From Bog-1181 sp964565765 (GTDB lineage Bacteria > Oederibacteriota > PGYV01 > Palsa-1178), in NCBI GenBank assembly GCA_964565765.1, contig CAZMGF010000016.1, positions 1 to 47,602 on the forward strand: 47,602 nucleotides of DNA, read 5' to 3'. Below are positions 17,866 through 26,767 of the stretch, piece after piece; the stretch's first letter is position 1, and every line of letters begins with the position of its first letter. The notes beneath the pieces are model-generated. The model made no database searches. It was not told the DNA's origin and saw only the letters and a program-made list of their open reading frames with translations. Made by a program: the position numbers and the translations under genes.

Positions 17866-19269
17866 ATGAAAAAAATTATTCCGGTGCTTTTATTGCTTAT
17901 GGCGCCGGCGCTCTGTTTTTCATCTTCGGCAGGCGTTACCAGCGTCTTTGACATAGGCACATCTGTCAGGGCGCAGTCGCTGGGCGGGGCATTTACGGCG
18001 GTCCCGGACGACGCGGCGGCCGTTTATTATAATCCGGGGGCATTAAACACTCTCACAAAATTCCAGGTTCAGACAGCTTACATGCCGTTATTTTACGACA
18101 CCACATATGATTACGCAGCCGCAGCATTGCCTACTGTGGACATAGGCTCTTTCGGGGCATCTATTGCCATGATAAATACCGGCAGTATATTTTTGAGGGA
18201 CGAAAACGGTATTATTTTAAGCGAGACAAACCAGTCGCTGATGGAAATAATCGGGGCGTGGTCAAAAGAGCTGCCAATTGAGAGCCTTTCAGCCGGCCTG
18301 AGCATAAAGCTTGATTATAACGACCTGGCCAATTACGCCGACAACCTTTCTTTCGGCATGGATTTCGGGATGTATTATAAGGCAATATCAGAGACATCGC
18401 AGGAATTAAATACCGGATTTATCATAAAAAACATAATTGAACCCGACATTAAACTTTCAGCCACTTCGGACAAACTGCCCAGGCAGCTCATAGTGGGGCT
18501 TTATTACAGGCGGCCGCTTACAGAGGCGATAAACGCCGGCATTATGGCGGACATTGTGACGCCGTTCGGGTCGCCTTTTGACATTAAAGCCGGGGCGGAA
18601 CTTGGTTTTTTCAATACGGTAGATATCAGGGCCGGATTTTCCACACAGGGAATAATGTCAATGGGTGCGGGTATAAAATTATTCGGGGATTTCAGGGTGG
18701 ATTACGGCATATTTTTTACGGACCTCGGAACCCAGAACAGGTTTTCCCTGACTGCTGATTTCGGCGAAAACGTTCCGGATATGAGGGCGCGCAAGGCGGA
18801 GCTTGAGGAAGCGCGCATTGAAAGGAAGGCCAAGGAAATCGGGGCCAAAGAACTCGCACAGCTGCGCACGCAAATCGACCAGCTGGCCGGAAAGGTCAAG
18901 GAAAAGGAGCGCTTTAAGGCAGTCCATTATACCCGCGGGCTTGAGGCTTATTTTGACGGGGATTTGAAAGGCGCGCTGCTTGAATTTAACACCGTCTATG
19001 ACATGGATAAGGAATACATGAGTGTTGTATATTACAGGGGGTTTGTCGCGGGGCTTATAGCCAGCAAAAAACAGTCAAATTACAGCGATGAAATAGTCGC
19101 GCTTTACCGCGACGGCGTGAATAAATATCTGGCGCAGGATTATAAAGGGGCAAAGGAAAGCTGGGAAAAGATATTAAAAATAGACCCGTATAACAGGCTT
19201 GCCATTGAGAACCTCAAGGAAGTAAATCCTCTTATACGCGACGTTGATAACATGAAGGAGACAAAATAA
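17866..19269 (+). CDS. PorV/PorQ-like outer-membrane protein with C-terminal coiled coil and TPR domain
   Basis: The 467-residue protein has a signal peptide (KK then IIPVLLLLMAPALCF). A UPF0164/PorV-type barrel (about 20-305) follows, recognisable from the N-terminal block SVRAQSLGGAFTAVPDDAAAVYYNPGAL. A charged helical linker (about 308-348, Glu/Lys/Ala-rich) leads to a periplasmic TPR-like region (about 350-460, with GLEAYFDGDLKGALLEFN and YLAQDYKGAKESWEKILKIDP). PorV in Bacteroidota is the shuttle barrel of type IX secretion; related proteins occur in many other phyla with unknown roles. The TPR suggests a periplasmic partner. It starts two bases after rnr ends and abuts the next gene. 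Confidence 0.8.
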   Translation: MKKIIPVLLLLMAPALCFSSSAGVTSVFDIGTSVRAQSLGGAFTAVPDDAAAVYYNPGALNTLTKFQVQTAYMPLFYDTTYDYAAAALPTVDIGSFGASIAMINTGSIFLRDENGIILSETNQSLMEIIGAWSKELPIESLSAGLSIKLDYNDLANYADNLSFGMDFGMYYKAISETSQELNTGFIIKNIIEPDIKLSATSDKLPRQLIVGLYYRRPLTEAINAGIMADIVTPFGSPFDIKAGAELGFFNTVDIRAGFSTQGIMSMGAGIKLFGDFRVDYGIFFTDLGTQNRFSLTADFGENVPDMRARKAELEEARIERKAKEIGAKELAQLRTQIDQLAGKVKEKERFKAVHYTRGLEAYFDGDLKGALLEFNTVYDMDKEYMSVVYYRGFVAGLIASKKQSNYSDEIVALYRDGVNKYLAQDYKGAKESWEKILKIDPYNRLAIENLKEVNPLIRDVDNMKETK

Positions 19270-21594
19270 ATGGGGCTTTTCACAAACAAGATTATCAAGG
19301 AAATTGCATTTACCCTCCCCGCACAAAAACAGTATGTCTCCGAAATAAAAGAGAGAATAACCGGAATATGCAAGGAATACAATTTTAATTATAAAGACGT
19401 AAATAATATAATGATAGTCATTGACGAGGCCGCTTCCAATATAATCCGCCACGCTTACAAGGACAAGCCCGAAGGCGGGGATATAACCATTGAAATAAAG
19501 GTCAGGGAAAAATCCATCTGCATTACACTTATTGACCAGGGGACCACATTTAACTGGAAAAACTTCAAGACTCCCGACCTCAACCATTATGTTGACATAG
19601 GAAAAAAAGGCGGACTGGGCGTCTGGATAATAAGGAAGCTGACTGACAGGAGCGAATATGTGGTTACCGACAGGGGCAATGAATTAAGGCTTGAAAAACG
19701 CCACTCAAAGCAGCCCTTTGTGGATATGGTGCTCAACACGCTTACTTCGGCAAGAAGCACCAAGGAACGCTTTGTCCTTGCGGCCACGGTATTCGTGCTT
19801 TTACTGGTGGCGGGTACATATGGTTATTTTGTTTTTCACGAGAGGGATAATTTAAAGGAAAAATATCTGCGTTATACCGCGGACCTTGCAAAAAGTCTTT
19901 CGGATTCCAGCAGGGAAAGGATAATAAAGGATAATTACCTTTCACTTATACAACTTTTAAAAGAAATTAAGGCTAATAATGAGAATATAAGCGAGGCCTT
20001 TGTAATAAATACTGACGGCCGGATAATAGCCCACAATGACGCTGCAAAACTTTATACCGAATATTCCAGAAAAGACAGCGACCTTATAGAAAAGAACAAA
20101 ATCAACGGCGCCCTTGTATTAAAATGCAGGGACGCTTCCGGCTACAGGTATGATGTGGCGTATTCAATAGACTTCAGGGGTATTGATATGGGTGAGGTGC
20201 ACATTATTCTGGATAAAAAGGGGATAGACAGGATAATGTCGGCCAAAAGTATAAATCTTATTCTTGCTATAATGCTGATTTTTGGCATTGCCGCGTTTGG
20301 AATATACCTGCTCCTTGGTATGATAACCAAGCCCCTTGACCGCCTTAAAAACGGCGCCATAGCAATTGGCGAAGGCAGGCTGGACCACAGGATAGAGCTT
20401 GAGGGTGAGGACGAGTTCTCGCAGATTGCCCGGGCTTTTAACGACATGGCGAACAAGTTCAAGGGAGCGCAGGCTTCGCTTGTTGAGCAGGAAAAAATGC
20501 AGAAGGAAATCGCGGTCGCCAAGGAGATACAGCAGACACTGCTTCCAAAAATAGTTCCGGACACAGAGGGATTTGATATAGCCTCGCTTTACCGTTCCGC
20601 CAAGGAAGTCGGCGGGGATTATTATGACATTATAAAAGTGGCGCCGCATATGACCGGAGTCATTGTGGCCGATGTTTCCGGCAAAGGCGTTCCGGGCTCG
20701 CTGGTCATGACAATTACAAGGACGGTCGCAAGGCTCGTGGCGTTAAAGAACAGGTCGGCAAAAAGCGTCCTTTCAAAGGTGAACGCCTTCGTAAAAGAGG
20801 ATATGAAAAAAGGGATGTTTGTCACGGCGTTTTACCTGGTTCTTAATTCCGTGAACAGGAGGATAAATTTCGCCAGCGCCGGCCATGACCCGCTCATTCT
20901 TTACAGGGCAAAAGAGGATAAATGCTATTATATAAAACCAAAGGGATTTCCGCTGGGTATTTCTCTCCCCGACGATGAATTGTTCAAAAAAATAATGGTT
21001 GAGGAAAATCTGAAGCTGCAAAAAGACGACCTTATTGTAATATACACAGACGGAGTGACAGAGGCGATGAACGGCAGGCGCGAGCAGTGGGGGGAGAAGC
21101 GTTTTGTTGAATTTATAAAAAGCAACGGAAAGATGACCCCGCATGACTTTATTGACAAGCTTTCACTTGAACTAAAGGATTTTACCCAGGAATACCCGCA
21201 GAACGATGACATCACAATTGTGGTCATTAAAGAAAAACAGAGCGGCACCGAAATGTTAAGGAAGCTTGACAGGCAGATAGCCGCCCTCCGGAAGAAAAGG
21301 TATACAACAAAGGAAATAGAAAAAGAGCTCGGTATTGACGTGGAAATGCTGAAAAAGTTAAAAACAGGCGGCGGCGAGGGCGATGAAATGAAGTTCCTGG
21401 CGTTTGAACACAAAAAAGCCCTGACCGTGATGATTATGGAGAATCCGGAAAAGCAGCCGCACGAATACGCCGCGGAACTTTCAACGAAATTCGCCATGGA
21501 AATAACCGAAAAACTTATAGCAAACGAGTTAAAGAGGATAAATCTTTTGAAGACGGAACAGCGCTTAAAATATGTCAGTGAAAGAAAAAAATAG
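19270..21594 (+). CDS. RsbW-type ATPase fused to membrane HAMP-SpoIIE phosphatase (RsbU-like)
   Basis: In this 774-residue protein, residues 1-145 form a GHKL ATPase of the anti-sigma kinase type (N box IDEAASNIIRHAY at 51-63, G box GGLGVWI at 114-120). Next come a membrane segment (about 166-190), an extracytoplasmic sensor loop, a second membrane segment (about 327-350) and HAMP (about 351-402). A PP2C/SpoIIE phosphatase (GGDYYD 448-453, DVSGKG 468-473, YTDGVTEAMN, NDDITIVVI) leads to a 120-residue tail with two possible HTH-like helical units. In partner-switching systems RsbW kinases and RsbU phosphatases oppose each other on an STAS antagonist; here both are one polypeptide. No STAS protein or sigma factor is nearby. 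Confidence 0.87.
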   Translation: MGLFTNKIIKEIAFTLPAQKQYVSEIKERITGICKEYNFNYKDVNNIMIVIDEAASNIIRHAYKDKPEGGDITIEIKVREKSICITLIDQGTTFNWKNFKTPDLNHYVDIGKKGGLGVWIIRKLTDRSEYVVTDRGNELRLEKRHSKQPFVDMVLNTLTSARSTKERFVLAATVFVLLLVAGTYGYFVFHERDNLKEKYLRYTADLAKSLSDSSRERIIKDNYLSLIQLLKEIKANNENISEAFVINTDGRIIAHNDAAKLYTEYSRKDSDLIEKNKINGALVLKCRDASGYRYDVAYSIDFRGIDMGEVHIILDKKGIDRIMSAKSINLILAIMLIFGIAAFGIYLLLGMITKPLDRLKNGAIAIGEGRLDHRIELEGEDEFSQIARAFNDMANKFKGAQASLVEQEKMQKEIAVAKEIQQTLLPKIVPDTEGFDIASLYRSAKEVGGDYYDIIKVAPHMTGVIVADVSGKGVPGSLVMTITRTVARLVALKNRSAKSVLSKVNAFVKEDMKKGMFVTAFYLVLNSVNRRINFASAGHDPLILYRAKEDKCYYIKPKGFPLGISLPDDELFKKIMVEENLKLQKDDLIVIYTDGVTEAMNGRREQWGEKRFVEFIKSNGKMTPHDFIDKLSLELKDFTQEYPQNDDITIVVIKEKQSGTEMLRKLDRQIAALRKKRYTTKEIEKELGIDVEMLKKLKTGGGEGDEMKFLAFEHKKALTVMIMENPEKQPHEYAAELSTKFAMEITEKLIANELKRINLLKTEQRLKYVSERKK

Positions 21595-21603
21595 GAGAAG
21601 GCA

Positions 21604-22833
21604 ATGTTTAAAATATTGAAATATGGAAAAACCGCGTACGCGGCCATGGACAAAATGAATAATTTTGACGCGGCGGCGGCAGGCGTCGACGGTATAATAA
21701 ACGGCGTTGAAAAGAACGGCGACAGCGCGGTAAAAAAATACACACTGAAATTTGACGGCATAAAATTAAAATCGCTCAAAGTCCCGGAAAAGAACATTAA
21801 AAAAGCATGGGCGCAGGTGGATCCCGGGCTCTTTAAGCCGCTGCTCAAGGCCGCAAAAAATATAGAAAAATTCCACGCCATGCAGCTTAAAAACATCAGG
21901 GGATTTGTGTTTAAGAACAAAGGATACACAATAACCCATAAATATCTGCCGGTGGATTCAGCGGCGCTTTATATACCCGGCGGACAGGCCCCTCTTTTTT
22001 CCACGGTGCTTATGGCGGGGATTCCGGCGCGCGTTGCCGGGGTTAAGCGCATTGTTGTAATCTCGCCGCCGCGTTTTAACGGCGATGTAAACCCTTATAT
22101 ACTTGTGGCAGCTGATATGCTCGGCATAACAGAGATATACAGGATTGGCGGGGCGCAGGCCGTGGCCGCGCTTGCGCTGGGAACGAAAACCATTCAAAAA
22201 GTGGACAAAATAGTCGGGCCGGGAAATATCTATTCAACATCGGCAAAAAAACAGCTGTTCGGCAGGATAGGCATTGAATCAATAAACGGCCCCTCCGAGG
22301 TCACAATAGTGGCCGATGATACCGCAAATCCGGAGTTTGTAAAATATGATTTGCTTGCCCAGGCAGAACATGTTAATGGCCACGCGCTTTTAATTACAAA
22401 TTCAAAAAAATTTCTCGCAATAATGGGTGAAAAACTTAAAGATATTAAATATGACATAACGGCTGTATTAACCTCAAACCTTGATGAGGCTGCCAAGCTT
22501 GTAAATTATAAGGCTCCGGAGCACCTGACCGTTGCTTTAAAGAAGAGCGCGGAGTTTATTTCGCGCGTCAGAAACTGCCCCGCAATATTTGAGGGGAATT
22601 ACACGCCGGTAGCCTTCGGCGACTACATGGCAGGTTCAAACCATATTCTTCCCACAAACGGCACAGCCAGGTTCTTCTCAGGTTTGTCTGTGCTAGATTT
22701 TTTGAAACACACCCATATAGTAAAGGCGTCCAGGGAAGCCATGGATAAATTCGGGCCGGACGCGGAAACACTGGCTGAAATAGAGACACTTTTGAACCAC
22801 AAAAAATCAATAATGGCAAGGAGGGAGCTGTGA
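21604..22833 (+). CDS. hisD: Histidinol dehydrogenase
   Basis: The 409-residue protein catalyses the last two steps of histidine synthesis (histidinol to histidine, NAD-dependent, zinc enzyme). Family signatures are YIPGGQAPLFSTVLMAGIPA, IGGAQAVAALALGT, KIVGPGNIYSTSAKKQLFG, INGPSEVTIVAD, LLAQAEHVNGHALLIT (zinc ligands), APEHLTV (catalytic Glu-His), GDYMAGSNHILPT and a C-terminal His in LLNHKK. It is slightly shorter than the usual about 430 residues. AGGAG spans the end of the preceding phosphatase gene, leaving a 9-nt gap, so the his genes appear co-transcribed with it. Its stop overlaps hisC (GTGA). Confidence 0.96.
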   Translation: MFKILKYGKTAYAAMDKMNNFDAAAAGVDGIINGVEKNGDSAVKKYTLKFDGIKLKSLKVPEKNIKKAWAQVDPGLFKPLLKAAKNIEKFHAMQLKNIRGFVFKNKGYTITHKYLPVDSAALYIPGGQAPLFSTVLMAGIPARVAGVKRIVVISPPRFNGDVNPYILVAADMLGITEIYRIGGAQAVAALALGTKTIQKVDKIVGPGNIYSTSAKKQLFGRIGIESINGPSEVTIVADDTANPEFVKYDLLAQAEHVNGHALLITNSKKFLAIMGEKLKDIKYDITAVLTSNLDEAAKLVNYKAPEHLTVALKKSAEFISRVRNCPAIFEGNYTPVAFGDYMAGSNHILPTNGTARFFSGLSVLDFLKHTHIVKASREAMDKFGPDAETLAEIETLLNHKKSIMARREL

Positions 22834-23870
22834 ATATAGGGGCTCTCCAGAAAAAAAGCATAAGGGGCCTGAAACCATACGACCCCGGGCTCCTTGTCAG
22901 TTACAAATACAAGCTTGACGCCAATGAAAACGGTTTTGACATAACGGCCGCGGCAAGGAAAAAGCTTTTAAAAAAAATTTCCGCGCTCCATTTCAACAGG
23001 TATCCGGACCCGGGAACGGCTGATATCAGGAAAATTCTGGCAAAAAAAAACGGGATTAAAGCCGGAAACATCGCGGTTGGCAACGGTTCGGACGAAATAA
23101 TCCATTATATAATACAGGCATTCACCGACAGCGGCGACAGTGTTGTATTCCCCCATCCCACGTTTGAAATGTACAGGATCCTTTCCCTTGCAAACGGCGC
23201 AAAACCTGTGGCATCTCCGTTGGACGAGCGCTTTGATATTGACCCGGATGATATCCTGAAAAAGTCCCGCGGCGCGAAGATAATATTTCTGGCCTATCCG
23301 AACAACCCGACCGGCAACTGTTTTTCAAGGAAGAGCGTCGAGCGGGTGATAAAAAAAGCCGGGTGCCTGGTGGTGGTTGACGAGGCCTACTATGAATTCT
23401 CAAATAAAACATTTATTAATTTGCTCGGGAAGCATAAAAACCTTATAATACTGCGTACTTTTTCAAAGGCTTTTTCAATGGCCGGGGCAAGGCTTGGTTA
23501 TATGCTCGCCGGTAAAAGTGTGATTGATATTATAAACAAGGTAAGGCTGCCTTACAATGTAAACGCCCTGTCGCAGGCGTGCGCGGGAGTAATGCTCGGG
23601 GAGAAAAAGAACCACGCTGTGGAAGAAATCCTGAAGGAAAAGGAAATAATGTATGACCTGCTGAAGGCGGATTATCCGGTTGTAAAAAGCGACGCTAATT
23701 TTCTTCTTATAAAGGTAAAAAACGGTGGAAAAGCGGTTAAAATTTTCGCTGAAAACGGGATATCAATAAGAATATTCAGGGACGGGGTTTTAAAGGATTT
23801 TTTAAGGCTGACCATAGGCATGCCCGAGGAAAACAGGGCGGCATTGAAGATACTGCGGAGAGGTGTTTGA
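22830..23870 (+). CDS. hisC: Histidinol-phosphate aminotransferase
   Basis: This 346-residue class I/II PLP aminotransferase has NRYPDPGTADIRK, VGNGSDEIIHYIIQAF, FLAYPNNPTGN, VVDEAYYEFS and RTFSKAFSMAGARLGY, where Lys213 is the expected PLP lysine. It converts imidazole-acetol phosphate to histidinol phosphate with glutamate. The GTG start at 22830 is supported by AAGGAGG (22818-22824) five bases upstream and by a 4-nt overlap with hisD. The stop overlaps the hisB ATG (TGATG). Confidence 0.95.
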   Translation: MNIGALQKKSIRGLKPYDPGLLVSYKYKLDANENGFDITAAARKKLLKKISALHFNRYPDPGTADIRKILAKKNGIKAGNIAVGNGSDEIIHYIIQAFTDSGDSVVFPHPTFEMYRILSLANGAKPVASPLDERFDIDPDDILKKSRGAKIIFLAYPNNPTGNCFSRKSVERVIKKAGCLVVVDEAYYEFSNKTFINLLGKHKNLIILRTFSKAFSMAGARLGYMLAGKSVIDIINKVRLPYNVNALSQACAGVMLGEKKNHAVEEILKEKEIMYDLLKADYPVVKSDANFLLIKVKNGGKAVKIFAENGISIRIFRDGVLKDFLRLTIGMPEENRAALKILRRGV

Positions 23871-24460
23871 TGAAAAAGAAAAGCGGGCGCACGGCTACCA
23901 TCATAAGGAAGACAAAAGAGACGGATATTATTATGACCGTCAATCTGGATGGCGGCGGGAAATATTCAATAAAGACCAACGAGCCGTTTCTGACTCACAT
24001 GATGGAACAGCTTTCAAAGCACAGCTCAATTGACATAACCGTCAGAGCCGAGGGCGATGTGGATGTTGACGCGCACCACCTGACCGAGGACCTGGGAATT
24101 GTGTTAGGCCAGGCCGTTTTAAAGGCGCTCGGGAACAAAAAAGGGATAAAAAGGTTCGGCTCTGCTGGCGTGCTTGACGAGGCTCTTTGCAGGGTGGTAC
24201 TTGATATTTCAGGCAGAACATACCTTGGATACGGACTAAAACCAGGTTCGAAAAAGATAGGGAGCTTTGACACAGAACTTGTTGAGGAATTCTTTAACGG
24301 GTTCACGCGAGGCGGGATGCTTACCCTGCACGTGGACCAGCTCAAGGGGAAAAATACGCATCATATTTTTGAAGCGGCTTTTAAGGGGCTCGCGCTTGCC
24401 CTTAAGGAAGCCGTTAAAATAGAGGGCGGCAGCCTGCCAAGCACAAAAGGAAAATTATAG
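23870..24460 (+). CDS. hisB: Imidazoleglycerol-phosphate dehydratase
   Basis: ATG at 23870 (one-base overlap with the hisC stop) is preferred over the in-frame TTG one codon earlier, giving 196 residues. This is the monofunctional dehydratase, without the phosphatase domain of enterobacterial HisB. Signatures are FLTHMMEQLSKHS, DAHHLTEDLGIVLGQA and ELVEEFFNGFTRGGMLTLHV, with HHIFEAAFKGLALALKEA carrying the second set of metal-binding His. It dehydrates imidazoleglycerol phosphate to imidazole-acetol phosphate. Since no HisB phosphatase domain is present, a separate histidinol-phosphatase must lie elsewhere. Confidence 0.95.
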   Translation: MKKKSGRTATIIRKTKETDIIMTVNLDGGGKYSIKTNEPFLTHMMEQLSKHSSIDITVRAEGDVDVDAHHLTEDLGIVLGQAVLKALGNKKGIKRFGSAGVLDEALCRVVLDISGRTYLGYGLKPGSKKIGSFDTELVEEFFNGFTRGGMLTLHVDQLKGKNTHHIFEAAFKGLALALKEAVKIEGGSLPSTKGKL

Positions 24461-25105
24461 ATGAAAAAACGCCTGGCTGTCATTGACTATGGCATGGGAA
24501 ACCTGCACAGCGTAATTAAGGCAATGCAGCATGAAAAAATCCCGGCGGTGCTTACGGACAGGCCGGAGATAATCGCCGCGTGCGCCGGAATTATACTGCC
24601 CGGGGTCGGCGCTTTTAATGACGCCATAAGGGAAATTAAAAAGAGAAAGATATTTTCTTTTATAAAGGAAGAGGTAAAAAAAGGAAAACCCATAATGGGT
24701 ATATGCCTGGGAATGCAGCTTCTTTTTACAAAATCTTACGAGTTCGGCGAACATGCCGGCTTTGGCTTTATAAAGGGAACAGTGAGGAAGTTCAACAAAA
24801 GCACGAAGGTTCCACATATCGGCTGGAACAGCGCGGAACTGGCGAAAAAAAAGAGCGCAATAATGAAGGGGATAAAAGACCGTTCGTTTTTTTATTTTGT
24901 CCACTCGTATTACGCCTCGGCCTCTGATAAAAATGTGGTATTGACAAAAACGCGCTATGGTAATACTATTTTCACTTCGGCGGTGGAGTCTGGAAATGTA
25001 TTTGGATTTCAGTTCCATCCGGAAAAATCAAGCGAAAAAGGGCTGAGAATATACAAAAATTTTTATGAAATATGCGTAAAAAGCGGTTCCGTGAAGGAGG
25101 ATTAA
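24461..25105 (+). CDS. hisH: Imidazole glycerol phosphate synthase glutaminase subunit HisH
   Basis: The 214-residue class I glutamine amidotransferase begins IDYGMGNLHSVIKAMQ. Its oxyanion strand is LPGVGAF, the nucleophile elbow is GICLGMQLLF and the catalytic His/Glu segment is FQFHPEKSSEKG. It supplies ammonia from glutamine to HisF. It starts immediately after the hisB stop and overlaps hisA by one base. Confidence 0.96.
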   Translation: MKKRLAVIDYGMGNLHSVIKAMQHEKIPAVLTDRPEIIAACAGIILPGVGAFNDAIREIKKRKIFSFIKEEVKKGKPIMGICLGMQLLFTKSYEFGEHAGFGFIKGTVRKFNKSTKVPHIGWNSAELAKKKSAIMKGIKDRSFFYFVHSYYASASDKNVVLTKTRYGNTIFTSAVESGNVFGFQFHPEKSSEKGLRIYKNFYEICVKSGSVKED

Positions 25106-25839
25106 TGCAGATAATTCCGGCAATAGATATAAGGAAAGGCAAGTGTGTAAGGCTGATTCAGGGGGATGTCCGGGATGAGACCGTATATTCAAAAGAACCG
25201 GTGGATGTCGCCAAACTCTGGCAGGTTCAGGGGGCAAGGCTCATTCACGTGGTTGACCTTGACGGGGCGCTGACGGGCACGCCGAAGAACATGGAAATCA
25301 TAATGAAGATAGTCAAGGCCCTCAGGATAAAAATAGAAGTGGGCGGCGGCCTGCGCGACGAGGAAGACATAAAAAAATATATTAAGGCTGACGTGAAAAG
25401 GGTGATTCTTTCCACCTCGGCAATATCAAAAGACGGCTTCCTTGAATCCATGATAGAAAAATACAGGGATAAAATAGTTGTGGGGGTTGACGCGAAAGAC
25501 GGGTTTATCGCTGTAAAGGGATGGAAAGACGTGACGCAGATTAAGACCATTGATTTTATCAAGGACCTCGAGAAGAAGGGCGTCAAAACAATAATTTACA
25601 CCGACATTAACAGGGACGGCGTGCTCAAAGGGCCGAACATTAAGGGGATAGTGAAGGTTTTAAAGCATACAAGGATGCGTGTTATAGTTTCGGGCGGAAT
25701 TACCAGGCTCAATAACATAGAAAAAATAATGGAACTCGACAGGAAGTACGGCAATATCGAGGGGATTATTATTGGAAAGGCCCTTTATACGGGCAGCATG
25801 GACCTTAAAGAAGCCATTAAAATCGCCAAGGACAATTAG
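25105..25839 (+). CDS. hisA: Phosphoribosylformimino-5-aminoimidazole carboxamide ribotide isomerase
   Basis: ATG at 25105 follows GAAGGAGG (25093-25100) by four bases and overlaps the hisH stop; an open extension upstream would add 11 residues and is unlikely. The 244-residue (beta/alpha)8 enzyme has the two phosphate-binding half-barrel repeats and IIPAIDIRKGKCVRLIQGD, IEVGGGLRDEEDI, VGVDAKDGFIAVKGW, YTDINRDGVLKGPN and VIVSGGITRLNNI. It opens the ribose of ProFAR in histidine synthesis. Confidence 0.96.
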   Translation: MQIIPAIDIRKGKCVRLIQGDVRDETVYSKEPVDVAKLWQVQGARLIHVVDLDGALTGTPKNMEIIMKIVKALRIKIEVGGGLRDEEDIKKYIKADVKRVILSTSAISKDGFLESMIEKYRDKIVVGVDAKDGFIAVKGWKDVTQIKTIDFIKDLEKKGVKTIIYTDINRDGVLKGPNIKGIVKVLKHTRMRVIVSGGITRLNNIEKIMELDRKYGNIEGIIIGKALYTGSMDLKEAIKIAKDN

Positions 25840-25844
25840 TTAAA

Positions 25845-26603
25845 ATGCTTACAAAACGCATTATACCCTGCCTGGATGTAAACAGGGGGCGCGTTGTCAA
25901 GGGTGTGAAGTTTTTAAACCTTGTTGACGCTGGCGATCCTGTCGAGGCGGCTTATGAATACAACCTGGCAGGGGCGGATGAGGTGGTTTTCCTTGATATT
26001 ACAGCCTCCCACGAAAAAAGAAAAACAATAGTTGATGTGGTCCGCAGGACGGCGGAAAAGGTATTTATCCCGCTTACGGTTGGCGGCGGCATCAGGACGA
26101 CGGATGATATGGAACTTATCTTAAAAAACGGCGCGGACAAGACTTCGGTCAATACCGCGGCCGTATTGAATCCAAAACTTATAAAAGACGGGGCAAAAAA
26201 ATTCGGCAGCCAGTGCATTGTGCTGGCAGTTGACGCCAAACGCGACGGCAGGGGATCATGGGAAGTATATACCCACGGCGGAAGGACCGCAACCGGTCTT
26301 GACGCTGTGGAATGGATAAAGAAGGCGGTCGGCCTGGGAGCCGGTGAAATACTGCTGACATCCATGGACGCGGACGGCACAAAAGCCGGTTATGATATTG
26401 AATTAAACAGGGCGGTCTCAGAGGCCGTAAACGTGCCGGTTATAGCCTCCGGGGGAGCCGGCTCGCCGGAGCACATGCTGCATGTCTTAAAAGAAGGCAA
26501 AGCCGACGCGGTGCTTGCGGCTTCAATATTTCACTACAAAGAATACACTGTAAAATCGGTAAAGCAGTATCTAAAGAAACGCGGGGTCGCTATAAGGCTG
26601 TAA
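25845..26603 (+). CDS. hisF: Imidazole glycerol phosphate synthase cyclase subunit HisF
   Basis: The 252-residue (beta/alpha)8 protein has RIIPCLDVNRGRVVKGVKF (catalytic Asp of the first half), LTVGGGIRTTDDM, VLAVDAKRDG (second catalytic Asp), GEILLTSMDADGTKAGYD and VPVIASGGAGS. With HisH it closes the imidazole ring, releasing IGP and AICAR. It ends the unbroken recX-hisF run; the 164-nt gap after it carries a candidate promoter for hisI. Confidence 0.97.
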   Translation: MLTKRIIPCLDVNRGRVVKGVKFLNLVDAGDPVEAAYEYNLAGADEVVFLDITASHEKRKTIVDVVRRTAEKVFIPLTVGGGIRTTDDMELILKNGADKTSVNTAAVLNPKLIKDGAKKFGSQCIVLAVDAKRDGRGSWEVYTHGGRTATGLDAVEWIKKAVGLGAGEILLTSMDADGTKAGYDIELNRAVSEAVNVPVIASGGAGSPEHMLHVLKEGKADAVLAASIFHYKEYTVKSVKQYLKKRGVAIRL

Positions 26604-26707
26604 TTAAGGGTTTCAGATGCTGCTTTTTTTGAAATATATTTAAAAATTTTAAATATTGAAAATCCTTTGTCCCGCCGCAACCGTCTAATCTATGGCATAT
26701 TTTTGCC

Positions 26708-26735
26708 TTTACTTTTGCCCTTTTTAGTTTATGAT
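26708..26735 (+). promoter_or_regulatory. Candidate promoter for hisI-trpEG unit
   Basis: TTTACT (26708-26713), 16 bases, TATGAT (26730-26735) lies about 32 bases before the hisI ATG in a 164-nt AT-rich gap after hisF. I see no hairpin terminator in the gap (only an isolated run of seven T near 26626), so read-through from hisF is also possible. Confidence 0.4.
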
Positions 26736-26767
26736 TAGTAGAAATACTCTAAAGAGAGGCTTATACC

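Noticed and set aside
20928..21929. 333-codon minus-strand frame opposite the phosphatase tail and hisD start
   Set aside because: It spans two well-supported plus-strand genes, and its product is a Phe/Ser-rich shadow with no domain.
26604..26640. Intrinsic terminator after hisF
   Set aside because: There is a run of seven T, but the preceding inverted repeat is only three base pairs.
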